A stretch of 64,000 nt of DNA from the NCBI RefSeq assembly GCF_003116815.1, contig NZ_QDKQ01000037.1, positions 1 through 64,000 on the forward strand, in the 5' to 3' direction. Below are positions 37,476-45,316 of this stretch, in pieces (position 1 is the first letter of the stretch; each line of letters starts with the position of its first letter). The position numbers and the translations under genes were made by a program. Under the pieces are notes generated by a model. The model was not told the DNA's origin and did no database searches. It saw nothing but the letters and a program-made list of their open reading frames with translations. This DNA comes from Caulobacter endophyticus (GTDB lineage Bacteria; Pseudomonadota; Alphaproteobacteria; Caulobacterales; Caulobacteraceae).

Positions 37476-38018
37476 TCACCGCACGTACTTCGCGGCCTCG
37501 GACGGGATTGTCCGGTAGGCGCCATCAACGGCCTCTAGGTCTCCTGGCAATGGGATCACCCCATTCTCCAGGGGAAGAGGTTGTGCGTCTGGCCAGCGAG
37601 CGTGGATGTCGGCCAGTAGTCCCTCGCGTAGGCGGGTCGAGCGTTCCGCCGGTTCGCCTCGTGCGAAAGTCAGCCAGGCGCGACCAGGATGAGACCAGTC
37701 TTGGACGAGGACCTCGAGCGACGCGTCGTCGGCGCCGCGCCAGACGGCGACGGCTATCGTGCCGCGCTCCTCGGGCGCCATGGCTTCGACTTGGGGCTGG
37801 AGATCCAGCCATTCATCGGTGCGGTCATCAACGTGGATGCCGTCCTGCCCATCTGCGGCCGCATGACGGTGGAGCATGGCCACTAGGTCGTCGTGGTCCC
37901 GGTTAGTCTTCAAAGGAATTTCGATCGCCGCGACGGTGCGAGTGCTGGCGGGCTGTGCGGCCGGGCTGCAGCCGGCCATGAGCCACAGAACGGCCGCCGT
38001 GGACATGAGGGGCTTCAT
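37476..38018 (-). CDS. lipoprotein of unknown function, last gene of desaturase operon
   Basis: The 180-residue product starts MKPLMSTAAVLWLMAGC with a lipobox (Cys17). It is hydrophilic afterwards, with a sheet-like centre (RGTIAVAVWRGADDASLEVLVQDWS) and a final region on which a cluster of prolines sits (DAQPLPLENGVIPLP). No family is recognised. Its start overlaps the stop of the desaturase gene by four bases (ATGA), so it is the fourth gene of a tight operon. Codon use is somewhat less GC-biased than its neighbours, perhaps a sign of later arrival. Confidence 0.65.
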   Translation of the reverse strand: MKPLMSTAAVLWLMAGCSPAAQPASTRTVAAIEIPLKTNRDHDDLVAMLHRHAAADGQDGIHVDDRTDEWLDLQPQVEAMAPEERGTIAVAVWRGADDASLEVLVQDWSHPGRAWLTFARGEPAERSTRLREGLLADIHARWPDAQPLPLENGVIPLPGDLEAVDGAYRTIPSEAAKYVR

Positions 38019-38932
38019 GCCGCGGTCGGCCGCGCCAATTCTGGCCTGGGCGGCAGGCTCTCGGGCGTGCGCACGTTCCAGGCCAGCCCCAGCCGTTCCA
38101 GCAGGCGGATCAGCGCGAAGCCCCAGTCGGCCTGGCCGGGATAGAGGCCGATACGGGCCGAGCCGGGCCAGGCGTGATGGTTGTTGTGCCAGGCCTCGCC
38201 CATGGTCGGGATCGCGGCCCACGGCACGTCATGGGCCTGGACGCCCGAGGTCTCGACCAGCCAGCTCTGCGGCCCGGTGCGGTGGGCCAGGCGTCCGACA
38301 TACCAGTGGCCGGTCACCGAGACGCAGACCCGGGCGGCGACGCCCCATAGCAGCCAGGACCAGCCGCCCATGGCGAAGAGCGCCATGGCGACGGGCGCCT
38401 GCTGCAGCATCCAGGTGCGCTCCAGGAAGCGGTAGAAGCGGTCCTTGGCGACGCGGGGCGGCAGCACCTGGCTGGGCGGCGTGTCGAGCGCCAGCCGGCC
38501 GTGCAGGTTCCAGACGTAGTCGGTCCAGAAACCGGCGCGGTTGGACAGGTAGGGGTGGCAGGCGGCCTGCCGCTGGCCCCAGTCGCGCAGGTCATGGGCG
38601 GTGATCATCGCGAGTGGACCGCTCATGCCCACCAGCGTGCCCAGCCACATCATCAGATAGTCGAGCCAGCGCGGGCTCTCGAAGCTGCCGTGGATCAGCC
38701 GGCGGTGAAAGCCGACCGAGTGTCCGACCAGCAGGGTTGCGCCGGTTAGGGCGATGAAGACGGCCAGGGCGCTCCAACTGAAGAAGAACGGCGCGGCCAA
38801 GGTCCCGGCCAGCATCGCGCCCTGCCACAGCGAGGTCGCCGGCGCCCAGACCACGCGCCCCGCCACGGCGTCGCCGTCGGCGTCCGGGCCGATGGAATGG
38901 ACGGCGTAGGGATCGTCGTGATGGCTGTTCAT
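38015..38932 (-). CDS. membrane fatty acid desaturase-like protein, altered histidine box 2
   Basis: The 305-residue protein has the four-helix membrane desaturase layout. Box 1 is HSVGFHRR (HX4H) and box 3 is HNNHHAWPG (HXXHH). The expected central HRXHH box instead reads HDLRDWGQ, so two diiron-ligand histidines are missing or displaced. The rest, including GEAWHNNHHAWPGSARIGL, is close to delta-9-type acyl desaturases. It may still be active with other ligands, hydroxylate, or bind lipid without catalysis. It overlaps both neighbours by four bases within an operon led by two paralogous membrane proteins and faces an ArsR repressor. Confidence 0.85.
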   Translation of the reverse strand: MNSHHDDPYAVHSIGPDADGDAVAGRVVWAPATSLWQGAMLAGTLAAPFFFSWSALAVFIALTGATLLVGHSVGFHRRLIHGSFESPRWLDYLMMWLGTLVGMSGPLAMITAHDLRDWGQRQAACHPYLSNRAGFWTDYVWNLHGRLALDTPPSQVLPPRVAKDRFYRFLERTWMLQQAPVAMALFAMGGWSWLLWGVAARVCVSVTGHWYVGRLAHRTGPQSWLVETSGVQAHDVPWAAIPTMGEAWHNNHHAWPGSARIGLYPGQADWGFALIRLLERLGLAWNVRTPESLPPRPELARPTAA

Positions 38933-39366
38933 GCCAGGGCTCCTTGGCGGTCGTAGGCGACGTGAACGACGACCCAGCCGACAGCGCCGCCGACGAGCGC
39001 CTGGCCGGCGAGCGCGACGGTCAGTCTGAAGGCGTCGTCCAGGATCGTTGGATGCAAGGCGGAGGCGAGCGTGAGGAGGGCGGGGGTGGACAGGACCGCG
39101 CCAGTCGCCGCGCCGATCGAGCGCGAGCGGGCGCCGCAGAGATGCAGGATCGTCCCGACGGGCAGGCCGACCAGCACCAGTCCGCCGCCCCAGAGGGGTA
39201 CGGCGAAGACGAAGCCGGCCGTGGCGATCACCCGCGCCAGTTCGGGAAGCTTCCCGGTCAGGATCGCGATGAACAGCCAGCCGAACACGAGGGTCGACCC
39301 GGTCGCGGCGCCGACGATCACGGCGGCGACGACCTGGCCGCCATTGGTGCGGGGCCGGCCGCTCAC
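38929..39366 (-). CDS. four-helix membrane protein, paralogue B
   Basis: The 145-residue product starts at a GTG that overlaps the previous stop (GTGA). It has four hydrophobic helices and follows the same plan as the upstream gene. The pattern GQVVAAVIVGAATGSTLVFGWLFIA, VPLWGGGLVLVGLPVGTILHLCGARSRSIGAATGAVLS parallels its partner's WLVGLCLLGGPLWWWLHRRGVRSPKAGAAAGAVLT. The two are likely an ancient tandem duplicate. No named family is recognised. The overlapping starts imply fixed stoichiometry. Confidence 0.7.
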   Translation of the reverse strand: MSGRPRTNGGQVVAAVIVGAATGSTLVFGWLFIAILTGKLPELARVIATAGFVFAVPLWGGGLVLVGLPVGTILHLCGARSRSIGAATGAVLSTPALLTLASALHPTILDDAFRLTVALAGQALVGGAVGWVVVHVAYDRQGALA

Positions 39367-39800
39367 GCCCTGGCCCGGTAGGCGAAGGCGATGGTCTGGA
39401 GGCCGACCAGGGCGCCGATGGCGACCAGGCCCGCGAGGAAGGCCCAGGGCGACGTCACAATGTCGGCGCGCAGGAGGTGACCGTGGGATGGCAAGGCAGC
39501 CGCCAGCGCCAGGCCCGTTAGCACGGCGCCGGCCGCCGCGCCCGCCTTTGGCGAGCGCACTCCGCGCCGATGCAGCCACCACCAGAGGGGGCCGCCGAGC
39601 AGGCAGAGGCCGACCAGCCAGGCGGGGACGGAGGCGACGAAGGCGACTAAGGCCACGAAGAAGGCCAGGCTTCCGCTGGTCGACACCGACATGGCGAAGG
39701 CCATCGCCGTCGTCAGAAGGGCGCCGGTCACGACGCCGAGCGCCAGGGCCGTGGCGACGTCGCCCTTTGTCGGCTGGGCATTGCGTGGCGACGGGTCCAT
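39363..39800 (-). CDS. four-helix membrane protein, paralogue A, operon head
   Basis: The 145-residue protein is the first gene of the four-gene operon running to 37476. It has four membrane helices (about 18-40, 45-75, 88-108, 120-140) with a short arginine-rich cytoplasmic loop (HRRGVRSPKAG). GGAG precedes its ATG. It resembles the next gene in length, helix count and loop sequence. Divergent from an ArsR gene across 88 bases that hold overlapping palindromes, it is very probably the main target of that repressor. Function unknown. Confidence 0.7.
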   Translation of the reverse strand: MDPSPRNAQPTKGDVATALALGVVTGALLTTAMAFAMSVSTSGSLAFFVALVAFVASVPAWLVGLCLLGGPLWWWLHRRGVRSPKAGAAAGAVLTGLALAAALPSHGHLLRADIVTSPWAFLAGLVAIGALVGLQTIAFAYRARA

Positions 39801-39811
39801 GGCGATCTCCG

Positions 39812-39830
39812 CTTATTGAATAAGTTATTC
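39812..39830. promoter_or_regulatory. candidate ArsR operator, overlapping palindromes
   Basis: CTTATTGAATAAG and GAATAAGTTATTC are both perfect six-base palindromes around one base and share seven bases, giving CTTATTGAATAAGTTATTC. It lies 12 bases upstream of paralogue A and 59 bases upstream of the arsR-like gene. The AT-rich inverted form is typical of ArsR/SmtB operators. Confidence 0.7.
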
Positions 39831-39888
39831 CTTAAATACCTCGCTGCTAATTTGCAAGCGGTTAGCGAAGCGCTTAAATGTCCCGTCC

Positions 39889-40203
39889 ATGCAACGCGTA
39901 TTCGAAGCCCTGTCGTCGGCGGTCCGGCGCAAGATCCTGGCCTATCTGGCCCATGCCGACCTGACGGCGGGCGAGATCGCCTCTCGCTTCGAGATCTCCA
40001 AGCCGGCGGTGTCGCAGCACCTCTCGATCCTGGAGGCGGCGGGTCTGGTCAGCAGCGACAAGCGCGGCCAGTACGTCCACTACAGCCTGGTGCGCGACAG
40101 CCTGGTCAACACGCTCACCGAGTTCGTGCAGGAGGTCTGCCCGGTCTCCCGGCCGCTGAAGGCCGAGAGCGCGCGCCTGAAGGCCGATCGCGACGGGGAA
40201 TGA
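39889..40203 (+). CDS. ArsR family repressor, SdpR-like
   Basis: The 104-residue winged-helix protein has helix-turn-helix ADLTAGEIASRFEISKPAVSQHLSILEAAGLV and the wing RGQYVHYSL. It lacks the CXC metal-binding motif of arsenic sensors, with a single Cys near residue 88, and resembles SdpR-type autorepressors that sense a protein or no small ligand. It is divergent from the paralogous membrane genes, so it most likely controls that operon and itself through the shared operator. A separate promoter precedes the downstream lipoprotein gene. Confidence 0.9.
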   Translation: MQRVFEALSSAVRRKILAYLAHADLTAGEIASRFEISKPAVSQHLSILEAAGLVSSDKRGQYVHYSLVRDSLVNTLTEFVQEVCPVSRPLKAESARLKADRDGE

Positions 40204-40270
40204 TCGGCAACGACGTCGGCCAGCCGACGTTATAGGCTCTCCGAACCTTCGCTTTTCGGGGAGCTCGCCG

Positions 40271-40678
40271 ATGATCCGCCCACTGTTCGTCGCTGGCCTG
40301 GCCGTCCTGGCCCTGGCCGCCTGCGAGAAGAAGACCGAGGCGCCCAAGCCCGCGCCGACGCCTGACAATCTGGCCCAGACCCCGCCGCCCGCGACGCCCG
40401 CCGCGCCAGTGGCTAAGCAGATCGTCTATGCCTGCGCCGATGGGAGCGTGCTGAAGGCGACCTATCCCGACGAGAAGACCGCCGTGGTCGAATACGGCGA
40501 CAAGACCCGCACCCTGACCGTGGCCATGTCGGCCAGCGGCGCGCGCTATGTGGGCGAGGGCTTGCAGTGGTGGACCAAGGGCATGACCGAAGGCCTGGTG
40601 GCTCCGCTGAAGGATGGCGAGGACGTCGCCAGCGCCAAGCCGGTGGAGTGCATGGCCCCGTCGGACGCCGGAAAGTAG
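40271..40678 (+). CDS. MliC-like lipoprotein
   Basis: The 135-residue lipoprotein has a lipobox LAAC (Cys18) and a charged/proline tether (EKKTEAPKPAPTPDN, up to about residue 50). A small beta-barrel domain follows with IVYACADGSVLKATYPDEKTAVVEY and GEGLQWWTKGMTEGLV. This layout, with paired cysteines, matches MliC/PliC inhibitors of c-type lysozyme, which protect peptidoglycan in the periplasm. It could alternatively be a generic DUF-class lipoprotein. It is monocistronic, converging on an exonuclease gene. Confidence 0.8.
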   Translation: MIRPLFVAGLAVLALAACEKKTEAPKPAPTPDNLAQTPPPATPAAPVAKQIVYACADGSVLKATYPDEKTAVVEYGDKTRTLTVAMSASGARYVGEGLQWWTKGMTEGLVAPLKDGEDVASAKPVECMAPSDAGK

Positions 40679-40687
40679 AGGCGACGG

Positions 40688-41482
40688 CTAAAGCAACGTG
40701 TGCTGTGACGGTTCGGTCGGCCCCGCCGACGTCGTCTCGCCGCGGCGGCGTTGCTCGGTCTCGGCGCTGAAGCGGACGTCGGGGTCGCGGTCCTGGGCCA
40801 GGGCTCGCAAGGCCTCCTCGCCCAGCAGACTCCAGGCCTTGCCGCGTTCGGGCCCCTTGGGCGCGCGCGGCAGCAGGCCAGGCTCGGCGCTCCAGGCCAG
40901 AAGCTGCTCCAGCGAGGCCTCGTTGAGCATGTCGCGCAGGTGGTGGGCGGTCACATAGGCGTCGGGCAGGGCGCGGTGGGCTGGCAGGCCGAGCGCGTGG
41001 ACCAGCCCCTGCGGCATGCGCTGGTAGCGCAGCATCTGGTTGGAGAAGCTGGCCAGATGCGGCCAAAGGCGCAGGGCGCACTTCCAGGTGCAGATCCATG
41101 CCGCACCGCCCGCCAGGCTCGGCGTGCAGTAGCGCTGTTCAAACGAGGCTCGATGCGCCGCCAAGGCCGCGACCCCGCCTTCCGGCCTCAGCACGCCTGG
41201 CGCGGCCTCCTTCCAGAACGGCGCGCCAGCGACCTCGGCGTCGAGGATGTGGTGAACGGCCATGGTTTCCGGCGAGATCGGGCGGCCGGGATTGACCAGC
41301 ATCGCGCCGCGATCCTCGTTGACGCGCCAGCGGCCGTCCGGCGTCTGGACGACGTCTTGCCAGCCGATCTCGCAGACGTCCTGCGGTCCGTAGCCGGCGG
41401 TTTCCAGGTCGATGACGCGGATGCGGGGCGTGCACCGAATATGGGCCCATGCGGCCTGTCGGCCAAACGCCCCGGCGCCCAA
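40688..41482 (-). CDS. DEDDh-type 3'-5' exonuclease
   Basis: The 264-residue protein has a DnaQ-like exonuclease domain: motif I VIDLETAG (Asp and Glu), motif II AHRASFEQRY (Glu in the usual Asp position, as in one known subgroup) and motif III HRALPDAYVTAHHL (His and Asp). It probably trims DNA or RNA 3' ends. The C-terminal 60 residues are basic and may touch nucleic acid. It begins six bases after the upstream gene's stop on the same strand, so the two are probably co-transcribed. No other ATG fits the N-terminus. Confidence 0.85.
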   Translation of the reverse strand: MGAGAFGRQAAWAHIRCTPRIRVIDLETAGYGPQDVCEIGWQDVVQTPDGRWRVNEDRGAMLVNPGRPISPETMAVHHILDAEVAGAPFWKEAAPGVLRPEGGVAALAAHRASFEQRYCTPSLAGGAAWICTWKCALRLWPHLASFSNQMLRYQRMPQGLVHALGLPAHRALPDAYVTAHHLRDMLNEASLEQLLAWSAEPGLLPRAPKGPERGKAWSLLGEEALRALAQDRDPDVRFSAETEQRRRGETTSAGPTEPSQHTLL

Positions 41483-41487
41483 ACCTG

Positions 41488-42387
41488 TCAGCTGACTCGC
41501 AGGAAAGCCCGGCCGGCGGCGAAGTCGCCGACCTCGACATAGGCCCGCCGGACGGTCTCGCGGCCGTCGCGCCCCTGGAAGACGAACTCCACCGTCATGG
41601 CCTCGCGCGGATCGAGGCGGGCGATGACGTCGCCGGCCTCGCGCGGGAAGCGGAAGCTCATGCCGGTCTTGGCGCCGGTCGGCAGCAGGGTGGGAGCGGG
41701 GGCGGCGTCGCGGGTCTCGGCCCCGAACACCCGACTGGCGGCTCGTGGAGCGGCGTTGTCGGCCAGGCCGCCGCCGTTACGGGCTTTCAGGTAGGGACCC
41801 TGGGTGCGGCCCGGATCGCGCATGGCCAGACGGGCGGTATAGGGCCGAGCGCCGTCGGCGAAGGTCGCCACGGCCAGCAGTTCGTTGTTGCGTCCGGCCA
41901 GGCCGAACACCAGGCGGTCGCCGCCGAAGCCGGCGGTCTGCGACAGCCGCCAGAACGGGATGGTCGCCGAGCTGGCGCGGTCGGCCTGCCAACTGGCGCG
42001 GTCGCCCGGATAGTTCATCCGCTGCAGCAGGGCGTAGCCTTCGAAGGCCTTGCGCACGCGGCCGGCGGCGGTGGACAGGTCCTTGGAGGCGCATGGTACG
42101 GACGCCGCCCTGGCGTGGGCGCGCTGCTGCACGCCGTCGAGCTGATCGGCGCTGGCGCCGGCGCGCAGGGCCGCGCCCCGGGCCTGGGCCCGGCCGGCGT
42201 CGAGGGCCCCCGACAGCGAAGGACTGAACAGGCCGCAGCGGGCGCCGGCGGCGCTCATCAGGCTGCGTTCGTAGAAGACGTCGGAGGGGGTGGCCGTAGC
42301 CGTCTGGGCCGCGCCGAGCACGGCTGTGGCGACGAGCGTCGCCGCCAGGCGCCGCTTTCGCGGGGCGGAGGTCTTCACGGTGGCCAT
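41488..42387 (-). CDS. secreted protein of unknown function
   Basis: The 299-residue product starts with a basic N-terminus and signal peptide (about residues 12-33, ending TATA). A helical alanine-rich region (60-115) has two cysteines, and a final beta-rich half includes MTVEFVFQGRDGRETVRRAYVEVGDFAAGRAFL. I recognise no family. The C-terminal strand resembles invasion-associated or inhibitor-like proteins of alphaproteobacteria only loosely. It shares a transcript with the exonuclease gene and is divergent from the DUF1491 gene. Confidence 0.6.
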   Translation of the reverse strand: MATVKTSAPRKRRLAATLVATAVLGAAQTATATPSDVFYERSLMSAAGARCGLFSPSLSGALDAGRAQARGAALRAGASADQLDGVQQRAHARAASVPCASKDLSTAAGRVRKAFEGYALLQRMNYPGDRASWQADRASSATIPFWRLSQTAGFGGDRLVFGLAGRNNELLAVATFADGARPYTARLAMRDPGRTQGPYLKARNGGGLADNAAPRAASRVFGAETRDAAPAPTLLPTGAKTGMSFRFPREAGDVIARLDPREAMTVEFVFQGRDGRETVRRAYVEVGDFAAGRAFLRVS

Positions 42388-42456
42388 TTTCTCGTATTCT
42401 GCGAGAGAGGATGTTCGAGCGGACCTTAGCCGCTCCTGGTTGCGGTTCGGTTAGCA

Positions 42457-42786
42457 ATGCTTCTTTCGACGGATCTTTGGGTGGGCGCGCTGATCCGCCG
42501 CGCCGAGCTGGGCGGGGCCTTCGCCATGGTCGTGCGCAAGGGCGACGCCCGGGCGGGCGCGGTGCTGGTCAAGGTGGTCGACCGCAAGGCCGGCACGGTG
42601 CGGCTCTACAGCGAGGCCACGCGCGGCGACGGCGAGCGGGTGTGGATGCAGCCGACCAAGTCGGATTTCGAACCGGACCTGGACGCCTATGCCGAGCGCG
42701 CGGCGCGCATCGATCCCGATGTCTGGGTGGTGGAGATCGAGGACCGCGAGGGCCGGCACTTCCTCACCGAGGCGGTCGAGGGCTGA
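42457..42786 (+). CDS. DUF1491 family protein
   Basis: The 109-residue soluble protein shows the family pattern LSTDLWVGALIRRAELGGAFAMVVRKGDARAGAVLVKV, then the central RLYSEATRGDGERVW and final DVWVVEIEDREGRHFL. DUF1491 is a small alphaproteobacterial family found near cell-envelope genes, of unknown function. It is divergent from the secreted-protein gene and has no evident partner. The ATG at 42457 gives the conserved N-terminus. Confidence 0.88.
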   Translation: MLLSTDLWVGALIRRAELGGAFAMVVRKGDARAGAVLVKVVDRKAGTVRLYSEATRGDGERVWMQPTKSDFEPDLDAYAERAARIDPDVWVVEIEDREGRHFLTEAVEG

Positions 42787-42918
42787 GCGGGCGCCGGGGC
42801 GACAGGCCGCATGGCGCGCCTGCAACGATCCACAGCATTAACCCTGCCGCTAAACCAGACCTAAAGTAGAGCGCGGCAGGATGTCGCAGGTCTCCAAAGC
42901 AGCCCCCGTCATCCGCCC

Positions 42919-43299
42919 ATGCTCTTCCTGATGAACGACGTCGTGCTCAGCCTGGACGCCGCCGAACTGTCGCCGCCGATGACGCGCGACCGTTTCGCGG
43001 CCCTGTCGCTGAACTTCGTCGCCGAACTGGGCAAGGAGCTCTACGCCGAGGAACCCTTGCTGCATCACAAGCAGGTGGAGAAGGCCAAGCGCCTGGCGGC
43101 CCTGATCATCGCAAAGGCGCCGGAGATCAATGCGGTGCTGTTCATCGCGCCGGCGCGCGGTTGCCTGATCGAGCAGGTGCAGGTGCGCTACGCCCAGATC
43201 GGCCTCGAGGTCATGGGCGCGCTGCATCAGCGTCAGAAGGCCGGCCAACTGACCAATCTGGAAGCCGATCGCCAGGTCTGGCGTCGGCTGGCGGCCTGA
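42919..43299 (+). CDS. hypothetical conserved protein
   Basis: The 126-residue protein is alpha-helical and soluble. Residues 5-35 read MNDVVLSLDAAELSPPMTRD and the middle EKAKRLAALIIAKAPEINAVLFIAPARGCLIEQVQVRYAQIGLEVM is strongly patterned. It contains a single Cys and no membrane span. The conserved look of the PARGC region suggests a genuine, perhaps Caulobacterales-specific family, but I recognise no function. A TTAACC motif lies about 80 bases upstream, which by itself is weak evidence for CtrA control. Confidence 0.65.
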   Translation: MLFLMNDVVLSLDAAELSPPMTRDRFAALSLNFVAELGKELYAEEPLLHHKQVEKAKRLAALIIAKAPEINAVLFIAPARGCLIEQVQVRYAQIGLEVMGALHQRQKAGQLTNLEADRQVWRRLAA

Positions 43300-43315
43300 C
43301 GGCGCCGGCTGCCCG

Positions 43316-43453
43316 CTACAACAGCAGGCCGGCCACGATGTTCAGGACGAGGGCGATCACCACCAGGCCGGCCAGCACCGTGCCCAGGCAGAGCGCGCTC
43401 TGCCCCAGGGGACGCCGACGGATATGATCGCGAGGGTCTTCGGCCAGGGCCAT
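43316..43453 (-). CDS. 45-residue single-span membrane protein
   Basis: The small product starts MALAEDPRDHIRRRPLG and then has one hydrophobic helix (SALCLGTVLAGLVVIALVLNIVAGLLL) reaching its C-terminus. GGAGGAAACGAC precedes the ATG, so translation looks genuine. It faces the previous gene tail to tail. Function unknown; short single-span proteins of this kind often modulate larger membrane complexes. Confidence 0.65.
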   Translation of the reverse strand: MALAEDPRDHIRRRPLGQSALCLGTVLAGLVVIALVLNIVAGLLL

Positions 43454-43589
43454 GTCGTTTCCTCCGTCGCCCCGACGGCTCTCGGGGGCCGAACGTCGGC
43501 GACAAGGTGAGCATGACTCCAATCCCATAGGGCGCCTAGGGTCTTTTGCGCCGGGGACGGATCTCTTGCATCGCAGCAGGATATTGGCG

Positions 43590-43616
43590 AACCTCCATTT
43601 GGGGTTGAGCTGGGGG
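43590..43616 (+). repeat. conserved leader of the first HEXXH/TPR gene
   Basis: This 27-base segment matches 45285-45311 at 19 positions and ends in GGGGG five bases ahead of the GTG start. The GGGGG probably acts as ribosome site. See the second copy before the paralogous gene. Confidence 0.55.
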
Positions 43617-43621
43617 TTTTC

Positions 43622-45202
43622 GTGTCGCCGCATAAGCTTTTGTTCGTCGGCGCCGCCGCGCTGATCGCCTGCGCCTTGCCGTCCGCCGGCCTCGCCCGGC
43701 AGGCGGCTCCGGCGGCCGCCGCGCCTCCGGCCGCCTCTCCCCCGGCCGATGCGCCGGGACGCTGGCTGCGGGCCGAAAGCGACCATTTCGTCGTCTATTC
43801 CGACCGGCTCGAGGTCGAGCTTCGCCAGTACGTGACCACGCTGGAGGATTTCGACGGCATCCTGCGGCTGATGCTGCCGGGCGCCGGAACCGAGACCCCG
43901 CGCAAGCTGCCGGTCTACATGGTCAAGAACACCATCCAGATGCGCCGCGCCTATCCCACCGCGGGCGAGCAGCTGGGCGGCTTCTACGCCCACTACGGCG
44001 ACGACATCTTCGCGGTGGCCATGCGCTCGGACGCCAATCGCGACGGGGGCGTCTACGACGGCGTGCTGCAGCACGAGTACGTGCACCACTTCATGCTGCA
44101 GTACTTTCCCAACGCCTATCCCAGCTGGCTGGTGGAAGGGGCGGCCGAGTACTACGCCCTGACCGACATCACGCCCAGGAAGGTGGTGGTCGGCATGCCG
44201 AACCAGGGGCGCAGCTATTCGCTGCTCAACAGCCGCTGGATCTCGATGTCCGACCTGCTGGGCAAGCGGCCGTCGGCGCTGGACCGCGAGCAGGTCGGCG
44301 CGTTCTACGCCCAGTCCTGGCTGCTGACCCACTATGTCTGGAGCGATCCGGGCCGCACGGCCAAGCTGACGGAGTACATGAAGCTGCTCCATGCCGGCGA
44401 GGACCCGATGACCGGCTGGACCAAGGTCTATGGCGACGACGCCGCGGGCCTGGAGAAGATCCTGCGCGACTACCTGCGTTCGCGGCTGCCGGGCAAGGGC
44501 ATCACCCGCCAGCCGCCGCCGCCGCCCGCGATGACCGTCAGCCGCATGCCCGCCGGCGCCGACGACCTGATCCTCGAGATCCAGCAACTGAAGAACGGCG
44601 TCGATGGCAAGGACGCCGAGGCGCTGCTGTCGGTCATCCGCGCGGCCGCGGCCAAGCGTCCGGACGAGCGTTACAGCCGGGTGGCCCTGGCCAGGGCCGA
44701 GTGCGAGATCGGCGACCGCGCCGCGGGTGAAAAGCTGCTCAGGGCGCTGCTGGTCGAACGGCCCGACGACGCCGAGGTCCTGCAGATCCTGGGTTTCAGC
44801 CTGCTCGCCGGGGCCGACAAGGACGACAAGCTGAGCCATGACGCGCTGAAAGCCGCCTACAAGGAGGCCGGGCGTGTGTTCATCAAGGCCAACAAGGCCG
44901 ATCCCGAGAACTTCATCACGCTGTATGGCTACGCCAGGTCGCGTTCGCTGGAAGAGCCGTCCGAGAACACCCTTGAGGTGGCCTATCGCGCCGCCGAACT
45001 GGCGCCGCAAAACCCCAATGTCCGGTTCTACGTGGCGCAGATGTTCATCCAGGCGGGCGACTACGGCGTCGCCCGGTCTATGCTGGGGCCGATCGCCGGG
45101 GATCCGCACGGCGGCGGCGGGGCCAAGGCGGCCGCTTCGCTGCTGAAGGAGCTGGAGGGCAAGACCGACAGGCCGCGGCCGAAGGCGGCGGCGGCGAACT
45201 GA
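43622..45202 (+). CDS. secreted HEXXH metallopeptidase/TPR protein, copy A
   Basis: The 526-residue protein starts at GTG (MSPHKLLFVG...) with a signal peptide to about residue 26. The first half is a gluzincin-like domain: RWLRAESDHFVVYSD, zinc motif HEYVHHF (151-157), third ligand in LVEGAAEYY (about 172-176) and YAQSWLLTHYVW. The second half has TPR-like helical repeats, for example RVALARAECEIGDRAAGEKLL and VAYRAAELAPQNPNV. It is thus a DUF1570-type putative peptidase that may act on the envelope. A paralogue follows directly; the pair is described there. Confidence 0.85.
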   Translation: MSPHKLLFVGAAALIACALPSAGLARQAAPAAAAPPAASPPADAPGRWLRAESDHFVVYSDRLEVELRQYVTTLEDFDGILRLMLPGAGTETPRKLPVYMVKNTIQMRRAYPTAGEQLGGFYAHYGDDIFAVAMRSDANRDGGVYDGVLQHEYVHHFMLQYFPNAYPSWLVEGAAEYYALTDITPRKVVVGMPNQGRSYSLLNSRWISMSDLLGKRPSALDREQVGAFYAQSWLLTHYVWSDPGRTAKLTEYMKLLHAGEDPMTGWTKVYGDDAAGLEKILRDYLRSRLPGKGITRQPPPPPAMTVSRMPAGADDLILEIQQLKNGVDGKDAEALLSVIRAAAAKRPDERYSRVALARAECEIGDRAAGEKLLRALLVERPDDAEVLQILGFSLLAGADKDDKLSHDALKAAYKEAGRVFIKANKADPENFITLYGYARSRSLEEPSENTLEVAYRAAELAPQNPNVRFYVAQMFIQAGDYGVARSMLGPIAGDPHGGGGAKAAASLLKELEGKTDRPRPKAAAAN

Positions 45203-45284
45203 CGGGACGCGGGAGCGCGTCGCCGCGTGGCGCAAAAGGCGTTCGCGCGCATTCCACGCCTTGCCCGTCGCGACGGCTTCAGCC

Positions 45285-45311
45285 AATCTCAACGTTGGAT
45301 TGCGTTGGGGG
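45285..45311 (+). repeat. conserved leader of the second HEXXH/TPR gene
   Basis: The second copy of the 27-base leader ends in GGGGG five bases ahead of a TTG codon at 45317, the same spacing as before the GTG of copy A. This argues for the TTG as the true start of copy B. Confidence 0.55.
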
Positions 45312-45316
45312 CAACA

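Noticed and set aside
39363..39800. Arsenic-resistance operon suggested by the ArsR neighbour
   Set aside because: No arsenate reductase or arsenite pump is present and the repressor lacks the metal-binding cysteine pair. The neighbours point to membrane lipid functions instead.
42835..42845. TTAACC motif before the gene at 42919 as a CtrA box
   Set aside because: The partner core at the right spacing is imperfect (CTAAAC) and the position is not convincing, so I did not list it as a regulatory site.
43590..43616. Similarity of the two leaders read as a shared peptide (ANLxxGLxWG)
   Set aside because: The matching peptide lies in a frame different from the genes and ends without a domain. 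Nucleotide conservation as a leader or ribosome site explains it better.
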